From: DASRAU01 sp035638075
GTDB taxonomy: Bacteria; Acidobacteriota; Polarisedimenticolia; Gp22-AA2
Direction: 5' to 3'
Length of the DNA: 64,000 nt
Assembly (NCBI GenBank): GCA_035638075.1
Contig: DASRAU010000041.1
Coordinates: 210,973-274,972 of the forward strand
Part shown: piece after piece, positions 29,306 to 37,216 of the stretch
Layout of the letters: each line of letters begins with the position of its first letter
Position numbering within the stretch: the stretch's first letter is position 1
Translations under genes and position numbers: made by a program
Notes under the pieces: model-generated
Database searches by the model: none
What the model was told of the DNA's origin: nothing
What the model saw: only the letters and a program-made list of their open reading frames with translations

Positions 29306-30544
29306 CTGAAGGCCCGAACGACCCCCGCTTCCGCCTCCCTGTCCGTCCTGACCCGCCTCCTGCCCATCCTGTCGGCGATGCTGGCGGCGTTCCTCGTCAC
29401 CGGGATGGCCATCCCGGTCATCCCGCTGCACGTGCACCAGGACCTCGGGTTCGGCACGTTCGTGGTCGGGCTGGTTGCCGGCAGCCAGTTCGCGGCCGCG
29501 CTCCTGTCGCGCTTCTGGTCGGGGTCCTACTCCGACCGGCGTGGACCGAAGCGCGCCGTGGTGGCGGGCCTGCTGATGGCGTCCGCCTCGGGGGTGCTGT
29601 ACCTGCTCTCGCTCGCCTTCGTCTCGATGCCCGTGGTCTCGGCGGGCGTCCGGCTGGCGGGCCGCGCGGTGCTCGGCGGCGGCGAGAGCTTCATCGTCAC
29701 CGGAGCGCTGAGCTGGGGCTTCGCGCTCGCCGGGACGGGGAACACCGGCATGGTGATGTCCTGGATCGGGACGGCGTTGTGGACTTCGTTCGCCGCCGGC
29801 GCGCCGGCCGGCAACGCGGTCTACGCCCTCTTCGGCTTCCCCGGCGTCGCGGTGGCGACGCTCCTGGTGCCGTTCCTGCCGCTGACGCTCGTCCTGCGGC
29901 TGCCGGGAACGGCGCCGTCGGATGCGGAGCATCCGCGCGTCACGCAGGTGCTGGGAGCGATCTGGATCCCGGGTCTCGGGGTGGCGCTGTCGAGCATCGC
30001 CTTCGGCACCATCGCCACGTTCAGCGCGCTGCTCTTCGCCGAGCGAGGCTGGAGCGGCGCGTGGCTCGCCTTCACGGCGCTCGCCGCTGCCTTCATCCTG
30101 GGCCGCATCGTGTTCGGCCACCTGCCCGACGCGGTCGGCGGCGCGCGCGTCGCGCTCGTGTGCGTGCTGATCGAGGCGGCGGGCCAGGCGCTGATCTGGG
30201 TCGCCCGCACGCCGGCCTTGGTCTTCACGGGCGCGGCGGTGACCGGTCTCGGGTACTCGCTCGTCTACCCCGGCTTCGGCCTCGAGGCCGTGCGCCGTTC
30301 CCCACCGCAGAGCCGCGGCCTGGCGATGGGAGCGTTCACCGCCTTCCTCGACCTGGCGCTCGGGATCGCCAACCCGGCGCTGGGCTTCCTGGCGAGCCGG
30401 GCCGGGCTGACCTCGCTCTACCTCGCGGGCGCGCTCACCGTCCTGGGCGCCGCGCCGGTGGCCGTGTTCCTGCTCCGCGGGCCCCGCGACTTGGCGGACG
30501 CGCCGTCCGCGGATACAAAGGAAGCGGCCGGGCACACGCTGTAA
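29306..30544 (+). CDS. MFS transporter
   Basis: About 412 residues with 12 predicted TM segments. The major-facilitator loop motif between TM2 and TM3 is visible as GSYSDRRGPKRAV, preceded by LVAGSQFAAALLSRF. The protein resembles sugar-efflux or arabinose-type members. The start is uncertain. No ATG, GTG or TTG lies close before the first TM; CTG 29306 has GGCGGAGA at the right distance, while ATG 29378 would cut into TM1 and ATG 29234 lies inside the preceding gene. Confidence 0.8.
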   Translation: MKARTTPASASLSVLTRLLPILSAMLAAFLVTGMAIPVIPLHVHQDLGFGTFVVGLVAGSQFAAALLSRFWSGSYSDRRGPKRAVVAGLLMASASGVLYLLSLAFVSMPVVSAGVRLAGRAVLGGGESFIVTGALSWGFALAGTGNTGMVMSWIGTALWTSFAAGAPAGNAVYALFGFPGVAVATLLVPFLPLTLVLRLPGTAPSDAEHPRVTQVLGAIWIPGLGVALSSIAFGTIATFSALLFAERGWSGAWLAFTALAAAFILGRIVFGHLPDAVGGARVALVCVLIEAAGQALIWVARTPALVFTGAAVTGLGYSLVYPGFGLEAVRRSPPQSRGLAMGAFTAFLDLALGIANPALGFLASRAGLTSLYLAGALTVLGAAPVAVFLLRGPRDLADAPSADTKEAAGHTL

Positions 30545-30557
30545 GAAAGGAGGCCCC

Positions 30558-31574
30558 ATGCGGGGAGGTGTCCTGCACGCGCCGCACGACGTGCGCTTCG
30601 AGGAAGTTCCCGAGGCGAGGATCCTCAGGCCGACCGACGCCGTCATCCGGCTCGCGGCGACGTGCATCTGCGGGTCGGATCTCTGGCCGTACCGCGGCGT
30701 CAAGACGATCGACGCCCCGAACCCGATGGGACACGAGTACTGCGGCCTCGTCGAAGAGGTCGGGCGCTCGGTGACGTCGGTGAAGCCGGGCCAGTTCGTC
30801 ATCGGCTCGTTCTTCGCGTCCGACAACACCTGCCCGCACTGCCGCGCCGGCTACCAGACCTCCTGCGAGCACAAGGAGTTCGTCGGCGGCGCCCAGGCGC
30901 CGCGGCTGCGCGTGCCGCTCGCCGACGGCACCCTGGTCGCGACCCCGGGCGTGCCGGCGGACGACCGGGTGCCGAGCTTTCTCGCGCTCTCCGACGTCAT
31001 GGGGACCGGCTGGTTCGCCGCCGTCGCCGCCGACGTCAAGCCGGGGAAGGTGGTCGTCGTGATCGGCGACGGCGCGGTCGGCCTGCTCGGAACGCTCGCG
31101 GCGCGGCAGCTGGGAGCCGAGCGCATCATCGTTATGAGCCGGTACCCGGCGCGCCAGGCGCTGGCGCGCGAGTTCGGCGCGACCGACATCGTGGCCGAGC
31201 GCGGCGTCGCGGGCGTCGCCGTCGTGAAGGACCTGACCGAAGGGGTCGGCGCCGGCTCGGTGCTCGAATGCGTCGGGACGCAGGAGTCGATGACGCAGGC
31301 CGTCCGCTGCGCCCGCCCGGGAGGCTCGGTCGGCTTCGTCGGCCTGCCTCACGGCGTGTCGCTCGAGCTCGAGGACTTCTTCTACACGCACGTGCGCCTG
31401 CACGGCGGCCCGGCTCCCGTGCGCCGCTTCCTGCCGCAGCTCATCGAGCTCGTGTGGAACGGGGTCGTCGATCCGGGAAAGGTCTTCGATCTCACCCTGC
31501 CGCTCGACCAGGTGGCGGAGGGCTACCGCGCCATGGACGAGCGCCGCGCCATCAAGACGCTTCTCCGTCCGTAA
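30558..31574 (+). CDS. Zinc-dependent alcohol dehydrogenase family protein
   Basis: A 338-residue medium-chain dehydrogenase. The catalytic zinc ligands are visible in CICGSDLWPY and GHEYCGLVEEVG. A partial structural zinc lobe follows (CPHCRAGYQTSC). The NAD(P) Rossmann motif is VIGDGAVGLLGTLAARQLGA. The start has a strong AAAGGAGG ribosome-binding site. It probably oxidises or reduces an alcohol or aldehyde; the substrate is unknown. Confidence 0.9.
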   Translation: MRGGVLHAPHDVRFEEVPEARILRPTDAVIRLAATCICGSDLWPYRGVKTIDAPNPMGHEYCGLVEEVGRSVTSVKPGQFVIGSFFASDNTCPHCRAGYQTSCEHKEFVGGAQAPRLRVPLADGTLVATPGVPADDRVPSFLALSDVMGTGWFAAVAADVKPGKVVVVIGDGAVGLLGTLAARQLGAERIIVMSRYPARQALAREFGATDIVAERGVAGVAVVKDLTEGVGAGSVLECVGTQESMTQAVRCARPGGSVGFVGLPHGVSLELEDFFYTHVRLHGGPAPVRRFLPQLIELVWNGVVDPGKVFDLTLPLDQVAEGYRAMDERRAIKTLLRP

Positions 31575-31652
31575 TCCCGGCCGCCCCGGGTGCGCTATTA
31601 CCCGCGGTCGTCGCGCGATGGTATGGTCGTTGGCATCCGAAAGGAGATCCGC

Positions 31653-32222
31653 ATGGCCGAAATCCACTGGACGAAGGACGTCGACGCGGCGCTGAAGCAG
31701 GCGAAGGAGACCGGCAAGCCGGTGCTCCTCGACTTCAGCGCCGCCCCCATGTGAGGGGGCTGCGCTCGGCTGGAAGCCGAGGTCTACCCCAATCCGAAAG
31801 TCGCTGAAAGCGTCGCCTCGCGTTTCATCCCCGTCAAAGCCCACATCAAGGAACAGAAAGAGACCTTCGACCGGTTCAACGCCCCCTGGACGCCGACGCA
31901 GCTGATCCTGGATTCCGAAGGGGTCGAGCGGCACCGCATCGAGGGGTTCCTGCCCGCCGAGGATTTCCTCGCGCAGCTGAACCTGGGGATGGGCAAGCTG
32001 AACTTCCAGCACAAGCGATTCGCCGAGGCGGAGAGGATCCTGCGCTCGGTCTGCGACGATGCTCCGAAATCGGGAGCGGCGCCCGAGGCCTGCTACTGGG
32101 CCGGCGTCGCCGCCTACAAGGACACCAACGACGCGAAGCAGCTGGGCGCGACCGGCAAGCTCCTGAAGGAGCGCTACCCGGACAGCGAGTGGGCCCGCAA
32201 GGGCTCGGTCTGGGGCGGTTGA
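31653..32222 (+). CDS. Thioredoxin-like selenoprotein (in-frame UGA at codon 34, UxxC motif)
   Basis: A 189-residue protein if the TGA at 31752-31754 is read as selenocysteine. The N-terminal half is a thioredoxin fold: KPVLLDFSAAPM, then U-G-G-C at residues 34-37 where thioredoxins have CxxC, then LEAEVYPNPKVA, PVKAHIKEQ, and the cis-proline region WTPTQLILD. The C-terminal half is helical and TPR-like (KRFAEAERILRSV, EACYWAGVAAYK). The reading frame, codon use and similarity continue unbroken across the TGA, and a SECIS-like hairpin follows it. The ATG has AAAGGAG upstream. A conventional annotation would split or truncate this gene, taking an ATG near 31989 as start. Confidence 0.87.
31752..31790 (+). 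promoter_or_regulatory. Bacterial-type SECIS element in coding sequence
   Basis: Directly after the UGA (31752-31754), CTCGGCT (31765-31771) pairs with AGCCGAG (31775-31781), with GGA at the apex. A lower GGGG/CCCC stem pairs 31755-31758 with 31787-31790. The apical guanines lie 17-18 bases after the UGA, which matches the placement of SelB-recruiting hairpins in bacterial selenoprotein mRNAs. Confidence 0.78.
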
Positions 32223-32240
32223 TCGGCTGAGAAAAACGTC

Positions 32241-32618
32241 CTAGCGGGCGATGAGGTCCATCTCCATCGCCGCGCCGAGCGGCAGCGCCTTCACGGCGAC
32301 CGTGGTGCGCGCCGGGTAGGGCTTCTGGAAGTAGCGCGTGTAGACCGCGTTCATCGCCTGGAAGTCTCCCATGTCGGCGAGGAACACGCGCACCTGGATG
32401 ACGTTGGAAAACGTCCGGCCCCCGGCGGACAGGACCGCCTCGACGTTCTTCAGGAGCTGCTCGGCCTGCCGGGTGATGTCCCCCTCGACGAGCCGGCCGG
32501 TGGACGGGTCCTGCCCGACCTGGCCGCTCAGGTAGAGCCAGCCGTCGATCTCCACCGCCGGCGAGAACGGTCCTCCCGCGGGCGCGATCTTGTCCGTCGT
32601 CACGATGCGCTTGTCCAT
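32241..32618 (-). CDS. ridA: RidA family reactive imine/enamine deaminase
   Basis: A 125-residue member of the YjgF/YER057c/UK114 (RidA) family. It shows GPFSPAVEIDGWLYLSGQVG near the N-terminus, a mid-region VFLADMGDFQAMNAVY, and the conserved C-terminal ARTTVAVKALPLGA with the substrate-binding arginine. RidA hydrolyses reactive enamines/imines released by PLP dehydratases. It starts 12 bases after the dehydratase gene, with its own GGGGAGGAG ribosome-binding site, so the pair forms a logical operon. Confidence 0.9.
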   Translation of the reverse strand: MDKRIVTTDKIAPAGGPFSPAVEIDGWLYLSGQVGQDPSTGRLVEGDITRQAEQLLKNVEAVLSAGGRTFSNVIQVRVFLADMGDFQAMNAVYTRYFQKPYPARTTVAVKALPLGAAMEMDLIAR

Positions 32619-32630
32619 CCGTCTCCTCCC

Positions 32631-33584
32631 CTACCTGTGGTCCTTGAATTCGACCGCCGTCGTGTTGCCGCCGCAGACGACGACCCCGACGCGCTCACCT
32701 TCGCGAGGTCGATAACCGCCTGAGAGCACCGCCGACAGCGCCGCCGCCCCGCCGGGCTCGGCGACGACGCGCAGCACGCGCCACAACGACTCCTGCGCCT
32801 GCCGGATGGCGGCGTCGGAGACGAGCACCATCCGCTCGATGGAGCTTTGGGCGATCGGGAACATCAGCTCGCCGACGCGGCGCGCCCCGAGGGAGTCGGC
32901 GGCGATGCCGGCGACGTCGGCATCGACGGGACGACCGGCTTCGAGCGCGCGGGTCAGCGTCGGCGCCTGCTCCGGCTCGACACCGATGATCCTCGGGCTG
33001 CGGCCGGCGTACCAGGCGGCCACGCCGCCGATGAAGCCCCCGCCGCCGACCGCGATGAGCAGCGAGTCGAGATCGGGCGCCTGCTCTTCCAGCTCGAGCC
33101 CGAGCGTCCCCTGCCCGAGCAGGGTCTCGGGCTGATCGTAGGCGTGGATCGAGACGGCGCCCGACGAAGCGACCCAGCGCTCGCACTCGGCGAGGGCGTC
33201 CGCGTAGCGATCGCCGTGCACCACGAGGTCGGCCCCGTGGTCGCGGATCTGCCGGATCTTCGCCGGTGACGCAACGGTCGGCACGAAGATCCGCGCCGGG
33301 ATGCCGAGCCGCTTCGCCGCGAGCGCCACGGCGGCGCCGTGGTTGCCTCCCGACGCGGCGGCGACGCCCGCCGCCGGGATCGGGCGCGCCAGCAGGTTGG
33401 CGAAGGCGCCGCGTGCCTTGAACGAGCCGGCGTGCTGCAGCAGCTCGAGCTTCAGGATCAGCCGCGCCTTCGTCTCCAGCCCGAAGTCGGCCGCGTCCAC
33501 CTCGACGACGGGCGTGCGGCGGACGTGCGGAGCGATGAGCCCATGGATGTCACGGATCCGCTGCCTGCCGATCGCCCGCGCCAT
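32631..33584 (-). CDS. PLP-dependent threonine/serine dehydratase-like enzyme
   Basis: A 317-residue fold-type II PLP enzyme. The PLP lysine lies in AGSFKARGAF, the substrate loop in ASGGNHGAAVALAAK, and the phosphate-binding glycine loop in AVGGGGFIGG; CGGNT is near the C-terminus. Length and motifs fit catabolic threonine/serine dehydratases or serine racemases without a regulatory ACT domain. The linked ridA supports release of 2-aminoacrylate or 2-aminocrotonate. The ATG at 33584 has GAGAGG about 12 bases upstream. Confidence 0.9.
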   Translation of the reverse strand: MARAIGRQRIRDIHGLIAPHVRRTPVVEVDAADFGLETKARLILKLELLQHAGSFKARGAFANLLARPIPAAGVAAASGGNHGAAVALAAKRLGIPARIFVPTVASPAKIRQIRDHGADLVVHGDRYADALAECERWVASSGAVSIHAYDQPETLLGQGTLGLELEEQAPDLDSLLIAVGGGGFIGGVAAWYAGRSPRIIGVEPEQAPTLTRALEAGRPVDADVAGIAADSLGARRVGELMFPIAQSSIERMVLVSDAAIRQAQESLWRVLRVVAEPGGAAALSAVLSGGYRPREGERVGVVVCGGNTTAVEFKDHR

Positions 33585-33658
33585 GCGCTCTACCGCCTCT
33601 CTCGATGGTCAGACATCTTAGCCGAGCAAGCCGATTCGGCGACCCGCGCGGCGCCCGG

Positions 33659-33664
33659 TAGAAT
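33659..33664 (+). promoter_or_regulatory. -10-like TAGAAT before Leu/Glu dehydrogenase
   Basis: TAGAAT ends 7 bases before ATG 33672 and overlaps an alternative ATG at 33663. It supports the downstream ATG as a leaderless start. Confidence 0.4.
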
Positions 33665-33671
33665 GCCCGCC

Positions 33672-34709
33672 ATGGCGTGGGACGGCGAAGAGGAGCTGCG
33701 CGAGCACGACGCCGAGACCGGTGCGTGGATCGTCATCGCGATCCACTCGACGCGGCTCGGCCCCGCCGTCGGGGGGACGCGCATGAAGCCGTACCCGTCC
33801 CCCGAGGAGGCGGAGAGCGACGCGCGCCGGCTGTCCGCCGCGATGACCCTCAAGATGGCGGCCTCGGGGATGCCATGGGGCGGCGGCAAGGCGGTCCTCG
33901 CCGTGCCGCCGGGACTCACTCCCGAAGCGCGGCGCGGCCTCCTGCACCGCTACGGGCGGATCGTGGCTTCGCTCGGCGGGCGCTATCACACCGCGCCGGA
34001 CGTCGGCACGTCGTCGGACGACATGGATCGAATCCGCGAGGCCGCCGGGCCGCTCGTCTTCGGCTGTACCGAGGCGAACGGCGGCTCGGGTCCTTCGGGT
34101 CCGGCGACCGCGATCGGCGTGCACGCGGCCCTCCGCGTCACCTGCCAGGAAGCGTTCGGGTCGGCCGCGCTCGCCGGCCGCGCCGTGCTCGTCCAGGGAG
34201 CCGGCAGCGTCGGCGGCGCGCTCATCGAGCGGCTGGTCGCCGACGGTGCGCGCGTCTCGTGCAGCGATCTCATCCCGGACGCGGCCCGGCGCTTCAGCGA
34301 GCGCGGCGTTCCCGACGTCGAGCCGACGTCCGTCATCGGCGCGCCGTGCGATCTGTTCAGCCCGTGCGCGCTCGGCGGCGTGCTGACGGCCGAGGCCGCG
34401 CCCCGCCTCCGCTGTCGCGCGGTGGCCGGCGGCGCCAACAACCAGCTCGCCGACGAGGCTGCGGCCGATGCGCTCGCAGCCCGCGGCATCCTCTATGCCC
34501 CCGATTTCATCGCGAACTCGGGGGGCGCCTGCTCCGGGATCCACATGGAAGCGGACGGCTGGTCGCGCGAGCGCGCCGAGCGCGACGTCGAGGAGCGCGT
34601 CTCGACCTCGCTGCGCGCCGTCTTCGCCCTCGCCCGCGAGCGGCGCATCACGACCGACGCGGCCGCGCGCGAGATCGCCCGCCGCCGCCTCGACGGCGCC
34701 CGCGCCTGA
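33672..34709 (+). CDS. Leucine/glutamate/phenylalanine dehydrogenase family protein
   Basis: A 345-residue amino-acid dehydrogenase of the Glu/Leu/Phe/Val family, reversibly deaminating an amino acid to a 2-oxoacid with NAD. It has the substrate region GGTRMKPYPSP, the catalytic lysine in MPWGGGKAVL, the Asp in TAPDVGTSSDD, and the Rossmann motif VQGAGSVGGALIE. C-terminal NNQLAD and IANSGGACSG are typical of leucine dehydrogenases. The exact substrate cannot be fixed. An ATG at 33663 would add three residues but overlaps the putative -10. Confidence 0.88.
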   Translation: MAWDGEEELREHDAETGAWIVIAIHSTRLGPAVGGTRMKPYPSPEEAESDARRLSAAMTLKMAASGMPWGGGKAVLAVPPGLTPEARRGLLHRYGRIVASLGGRYHTAPDVGTSSDDMDRIREAAGPLVFGCTEANGGSGPSGPATAIGVHAALRVTCQEAFGSAALAGRAVLVQGAGSVGGALIERLVADGARVSCSDLIPDAARRFSERGVPDVEPTSVIGAPCDLFSPCALGGVLTAEAAPRLRCRAVAGGANNQLADEAAADALAARGILYAPDFIANSGGACSGIHMEADGWSRERAERDVEERVSTSLRAVFALARERRITTDAAAREIARRRLDGARA

Positions 34710-34731
34710 TCGATTGCCGAAGGAGGGAGCC

Positions 34732-35532
34732 ATGTCCACCGATCCATTCGCCCAGTTCAAGGCCATGCAGCGCGAAGGCTGGAGCCATTTCGCGCCGCTC
34801 GAAGCGTTCACGACCATGCCGGCGGCCGCGCTCGTTCGCTACGCCGGCATTCGCGGCGGACAGACGGTCCTCGACGTCGCCTGCGGCACGGGACCGGTCG
34901 CGGTGACGGCGGCGCGGGCGGGAGCCCGGGTGTGCGCCCTCGACCTGACGCCCGCCCTGCTCGAGCACGGCCGGCGCAACGCCCAGACGGCCGGTGTGGA
35001 GGTCGAATTCACCGAGGGGGACGCGGAGGCGCTTCCCTACCCCGACACGATGTTCGACGTGGTGGTGAGCCAGTTCGGCCACATGTTCGCACCCCGTCCC
35101 GACAAGGCGATCGGGGAGATGCTGCGGGTGCTCCGGCCGGGCGGACGCATCGCGTTCTCCACCTGGCCGCACGACCAGTTCGTGGCGCGCGCGTTCGCGC
35201 TGACCGGCCGGTACGCGCCGCCGCCCCCTCCCGGATCCGCGCCGCCTTCGTCGTGGGGCGATCCCGACGTCGTGACCGAGCGCCTGGGGTCCGCGGTGAA
35301 GGATCTCCAGTTCGACCGCGACCTGATGCTCTTCCCCTGCCTCAGCCCGCAGCACTACCGGCAGAACGTCGAAGCGACCGCGGGGCCGGTGATCAAGCTG
35401 GTCGCAGCGCTCGCCTCCGATCCCGCCCGTCTGCAGGCGTACCGGTCGGAGGTCGAGGCGCTGGCCAGTCTCTGGTTCGCCGACAACGCCGTGCGCCAGC
35501 ACTACCTGATGACCCGGGCGACGAAGCTCTAG
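34732..35532 (+). CDS. Class I SAM-dependent methyltransferase
   Basis: A 266-residue methyltransferase of the UbiE/Methyltransf_11 type. Motif I is VLDVACGTGPVAV, the acidic post-I region is VCALDLTPALLEH, and later motifs are GDAEALPYPDTMFDVVV and MLRVLRPGGRIAF. The ATG follows AAGGAGGG. The substrate is unknown. It lies 22 bases after the dehydrogenase gene and may be co-transcribed with it. Confidence 0.87.
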   Translation: MSTDPFAQFKAMQREGWSHFAPLEAFTTMPAAALVRYAGIRGGQTVLDVACGTGPVAVTAARAGARVCALDLTPALLEHGRRNAQTAGVEVEFTEGDAEALPYPDTMFDVVVSQFGHMFAPRPDKAIGEMLRVLRPGGRIAFSTWPHDQFVARAFALTGRYAPPPPPGSAPPSSWGDPDVVTERLGSAVKDLQFDRDLMLFPCLSPQHYRQNVEATAGPVIKLVAALASDPARLQAYRSEVEALASLWFADNAVRQHYLMTRATKL

Positions 35533-35553
35533 CGACCCCGTTCCGATGCATCG

Positions 35554-36489
35554 TCACGCGGCGGCGGCGACCGCCTGCGAAGCGACGATCGGCGCCAGGG
35601 CCAGGTTGACTTTCTCCCGCTGGGCGGGAGTGGTGACGGCCAGGAACAGCTCCTCGAACCGCGGGTGCGTGACCCCGCTCAGGATGAACGTCCAGCGCTT
35701 GGCGCGCAGGATCTCGCGGCCGACCTCGTCGCGCCGCGCGGCGTCGAGCTCCTGACCCCGGAGCCGCTCGAAATTCAGGAGGTCGAGGCGCGCCTGCTCC
35801 TGGAGCAGCCCGTCCACGCCCCCGACCAGCTCGATGAGATGATCGATCGCCGTCTCCTTCTCGGCGTCGGTCATGCCGCCGAAGGCGCGCAGCGTCTCGA
35901 GGTGGTCCATCTTCGCGTGCTGCGCCTCCTCCTGCCAGTGGGCGCGGAAGACGCGCCTGGTCAATGGATCGAGCCCGTCGTCGTCGCGCATGGCGTCCTT
36001 GAAGTGCAGCTGCGTGAACCACTCGATCGCCGCGGTCAGGAGGAGCATCGCCCCGGTGCTCTTCGACAGGACGAACTGCGCCGTCTCGGTCGCGCCGCCG
36101 ACGAGGGCGGTCTCGAACCCGAGCGCGTCGTCCACCATGCGGCGCACCTGGCGGAAGAGGTTCATGTGCTTGACCTCCTCGGCCGCGAAGTTGGTCAGCG
36201 CGTCGAAGGCGTCCCGCTCGACCAGTTCGTGGTCCTTCGCGAGCGTGAGCATCTTCGGAGCGATGAACTCCTCCACGTAGCCGAACAGGTGCGCGTAGGC
36301 AGCCATCTCGACCTGCGAGAGCCGCCGGCGGTCTTGCTCGTCCATCCAGGCGAGCCGGGCGGTCGCGGACAGGGCGGGAGGCAACCAGCGGCGCGCCGGG
36401 TCGAAGGCCCGATCCCCCAGGACGTCCTCGATCCTCCAGTTCACGGCGTAGGCGCTCTTGAGGCTGTCGGCGTACGAGTAGGTGCGCAT
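35554..36489 (-). CDS. AurF/ferritin-like diiron protein of unknown substrate
   Basis: A 311-residue all-helical protein. Two ExxH pairs expected of a carboxylate-bridged diiron site are seen in FAAEEVKHMN and WQEEAQHAKMDH, with additional glutamates in VEEFIAPKM and AAIEWFTQLHF. This resembles AurF-type N-oxygenases and related ferritin-like oxygenases. The gene diverges from a TetR regulator and has a near-consensus promoter (TTGACA, 17, TATCGT) plus AAAGGAGA. This implies a strong promoter under repression. No electron-transfer partner lies nearby. Confidence 0.75.
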   Translation of the reverse strand: MRTYSYADSLKSAYAVNWRIEDVLGDRAFDPARRWLPPALSATARLAWMDEQDRRRLSQVEMAAYAHLFGYVEEFIAPKMLTLAKDHELVERDAFDALTNFAAEEVKHMNLFRQVRRMVDDALGFETALVGGATETAQFVLSKSTGAMLLLTAAIEWFTQLHFKDAMRDDDGLDPLTRRVFRAHWQEEAQHAKMDHLETLRAFGGMTDAEKETAIDHLIELVGGVDGLLQEQARLDLLNFERLRGQELDAARRDEVGREILRAKRWTFILSGVTHPRFEELFLAVTTPAQREKVNLALAPIVASQAVAAAA

Positions 36490-36510
36490 CGTGTCGTCTC
36501 CTTTAGTTTC

Positions 36511-36528
36511 AGAACGATAAGTGACAAA
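36511..36528 (+). promoter_or_regulatory. Operator-like repeat copy 1
   Basis: AGAACGATAAGTGACAAA differs from the copy at 36571 at only two positions, and the two are exactly 60 bases apart in the same orientation. This copy covers the predicted transcription start of the diiron gene. Confidence 0.55.
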
Positions 36529-36532
36529 CGGG

Positions 36533-36561
36533 ACGATACGACGCGCTTATTAGCATGTCAA
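36533..36561 (-). promoter_or_regulatory. Sigma70-type promoter of the diiron gene
   Basis: On the minus strand TTGACA (36561-36556) and TATCGT (36538-36533) are separated by exactly 17 bases. The predicted start of transcription lies near 36526, inside the operator-like repeat at 36511-36528. It is one of very few recognisable -35 elements in the window. Confidence 0.6.
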
Positions 36562-36570
36562 GAACTTTTT

Positions 36571-36588
36571 AGAACGATATGTGAAAAA
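36571..36588 (+). promoter_or_regulatory. Operator-like repeat copy 2
   Basis: AGAACGATATGTGAAAAA lies just before the TATATT (36594-36599) that probably serves as -10 for the TetR gene. A bound repressor here would block its own gene's promoter. The sequence is far more AT-rich than its surroundings. Confidence 0.55.
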
Positions 36589-36638
36589 TGTGGTATATTC
36601 CCTACTGCCTTGGAAACAAAAGCCTTGAGGTGGGTGCC

Positions 36639-37205
36639 GTGGGCCGACCGAAGACCTGGGAACGTTCAGACGTCCTGAGAAAGGCCGCCCGGCTCTTCTG
36701 GGAAAAGGGCTTCGAGGGGGCGCACCTCCAGGAGCTGGTCGATGTGACCGGCCTGAACCGGTTCGCCCTCTACAAGGAGTTCGGTGGAAAAGAAGGCCTC
36801 TTCCACGAGGCGCTTCAGTCCTACATCAGCGACCTCGCCGAGCTGACGAGCTTCCTGGGCCGCGAGCCGCTCGGGCTCGAAAACATCCGGGACTTCTTCC
36901 GGGCGTCCGATGCGTACAACTTCCACCACGGCTGCTTCGTCCTGAATACGGTGCGCGAGAAGTCGCTCGTGAATGAGGACACCTGGTCCACGACGCGCGG
37001 CTTCGTCCTCGGAGGCGAGAAGGCGCTTCGCCTGAATCTCGACGCGGCGATGGATCGCCGGCAGATTCCGGCCGGGACCGACACCGAAGGGCTGGCTCGG
37101 TTCCTGGTCTCTTTGGAGATCGGCCTCATCACTTACGGCGTCGTGGCTCAGGACCGCACCGACCGGGGTCGCGCCCTGGCTTTCCTCGATACCGTCCTCC
37201 GCTGA
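36639..37205 (+). CDS. TetR family transcriptional regulator
   Basis: A 188-residue regulator. The N-terminal DNA-binding domain shows VLRKAARLFWEKGFEGAHLQELVDVTG and RFALYKEFGGKEGLF, in which the helix-turn-helix is clear. The C-terminal ligand domain carries a Tyr/His-rich region (SDAYNFHHGCF). I choose GTG 36639, which has a TTGAGGTG site upstream, over ATG 36588, because the likely -10 (TATATT) lies after 36588. The two repeats in the divergent intergenic region are its likely operators. Confidence 0.87.
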   Translation: MGRPKTWERSDVLRKAARLFWEKGFEGAHLQELVDVTGLNRFALYKEFGGKEGLFHEALQSYISDLAELTSFLGREPLGLENIRDFFRASDAYNFHHGCFVLNTVREKSLVNEDTWSTTRGFVLGGEKALRLNLDAAMDRRQIPAGTDTEGLARFLVSLEIGLITYGVVAQDRTDRGRALAFLDTVLR

Positions 37206-37216
37206 GACGCTGCCGC

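Noticed and set aside
31752..31754. Reading the TGA as a nonsense mutation or frameshifted pseudogene
   Set aside because: The frame, the thioredoxin fold and the resolving cysteine continue past it, and a SECIS-like hairpin follows at the correct distance.
31989..32222. A separate 77-residue gene
   Set aside because: This is the C-terminal TPR-like part of the selenoprotein; it has no ribosome-binding site of its own and starts inside the domain.
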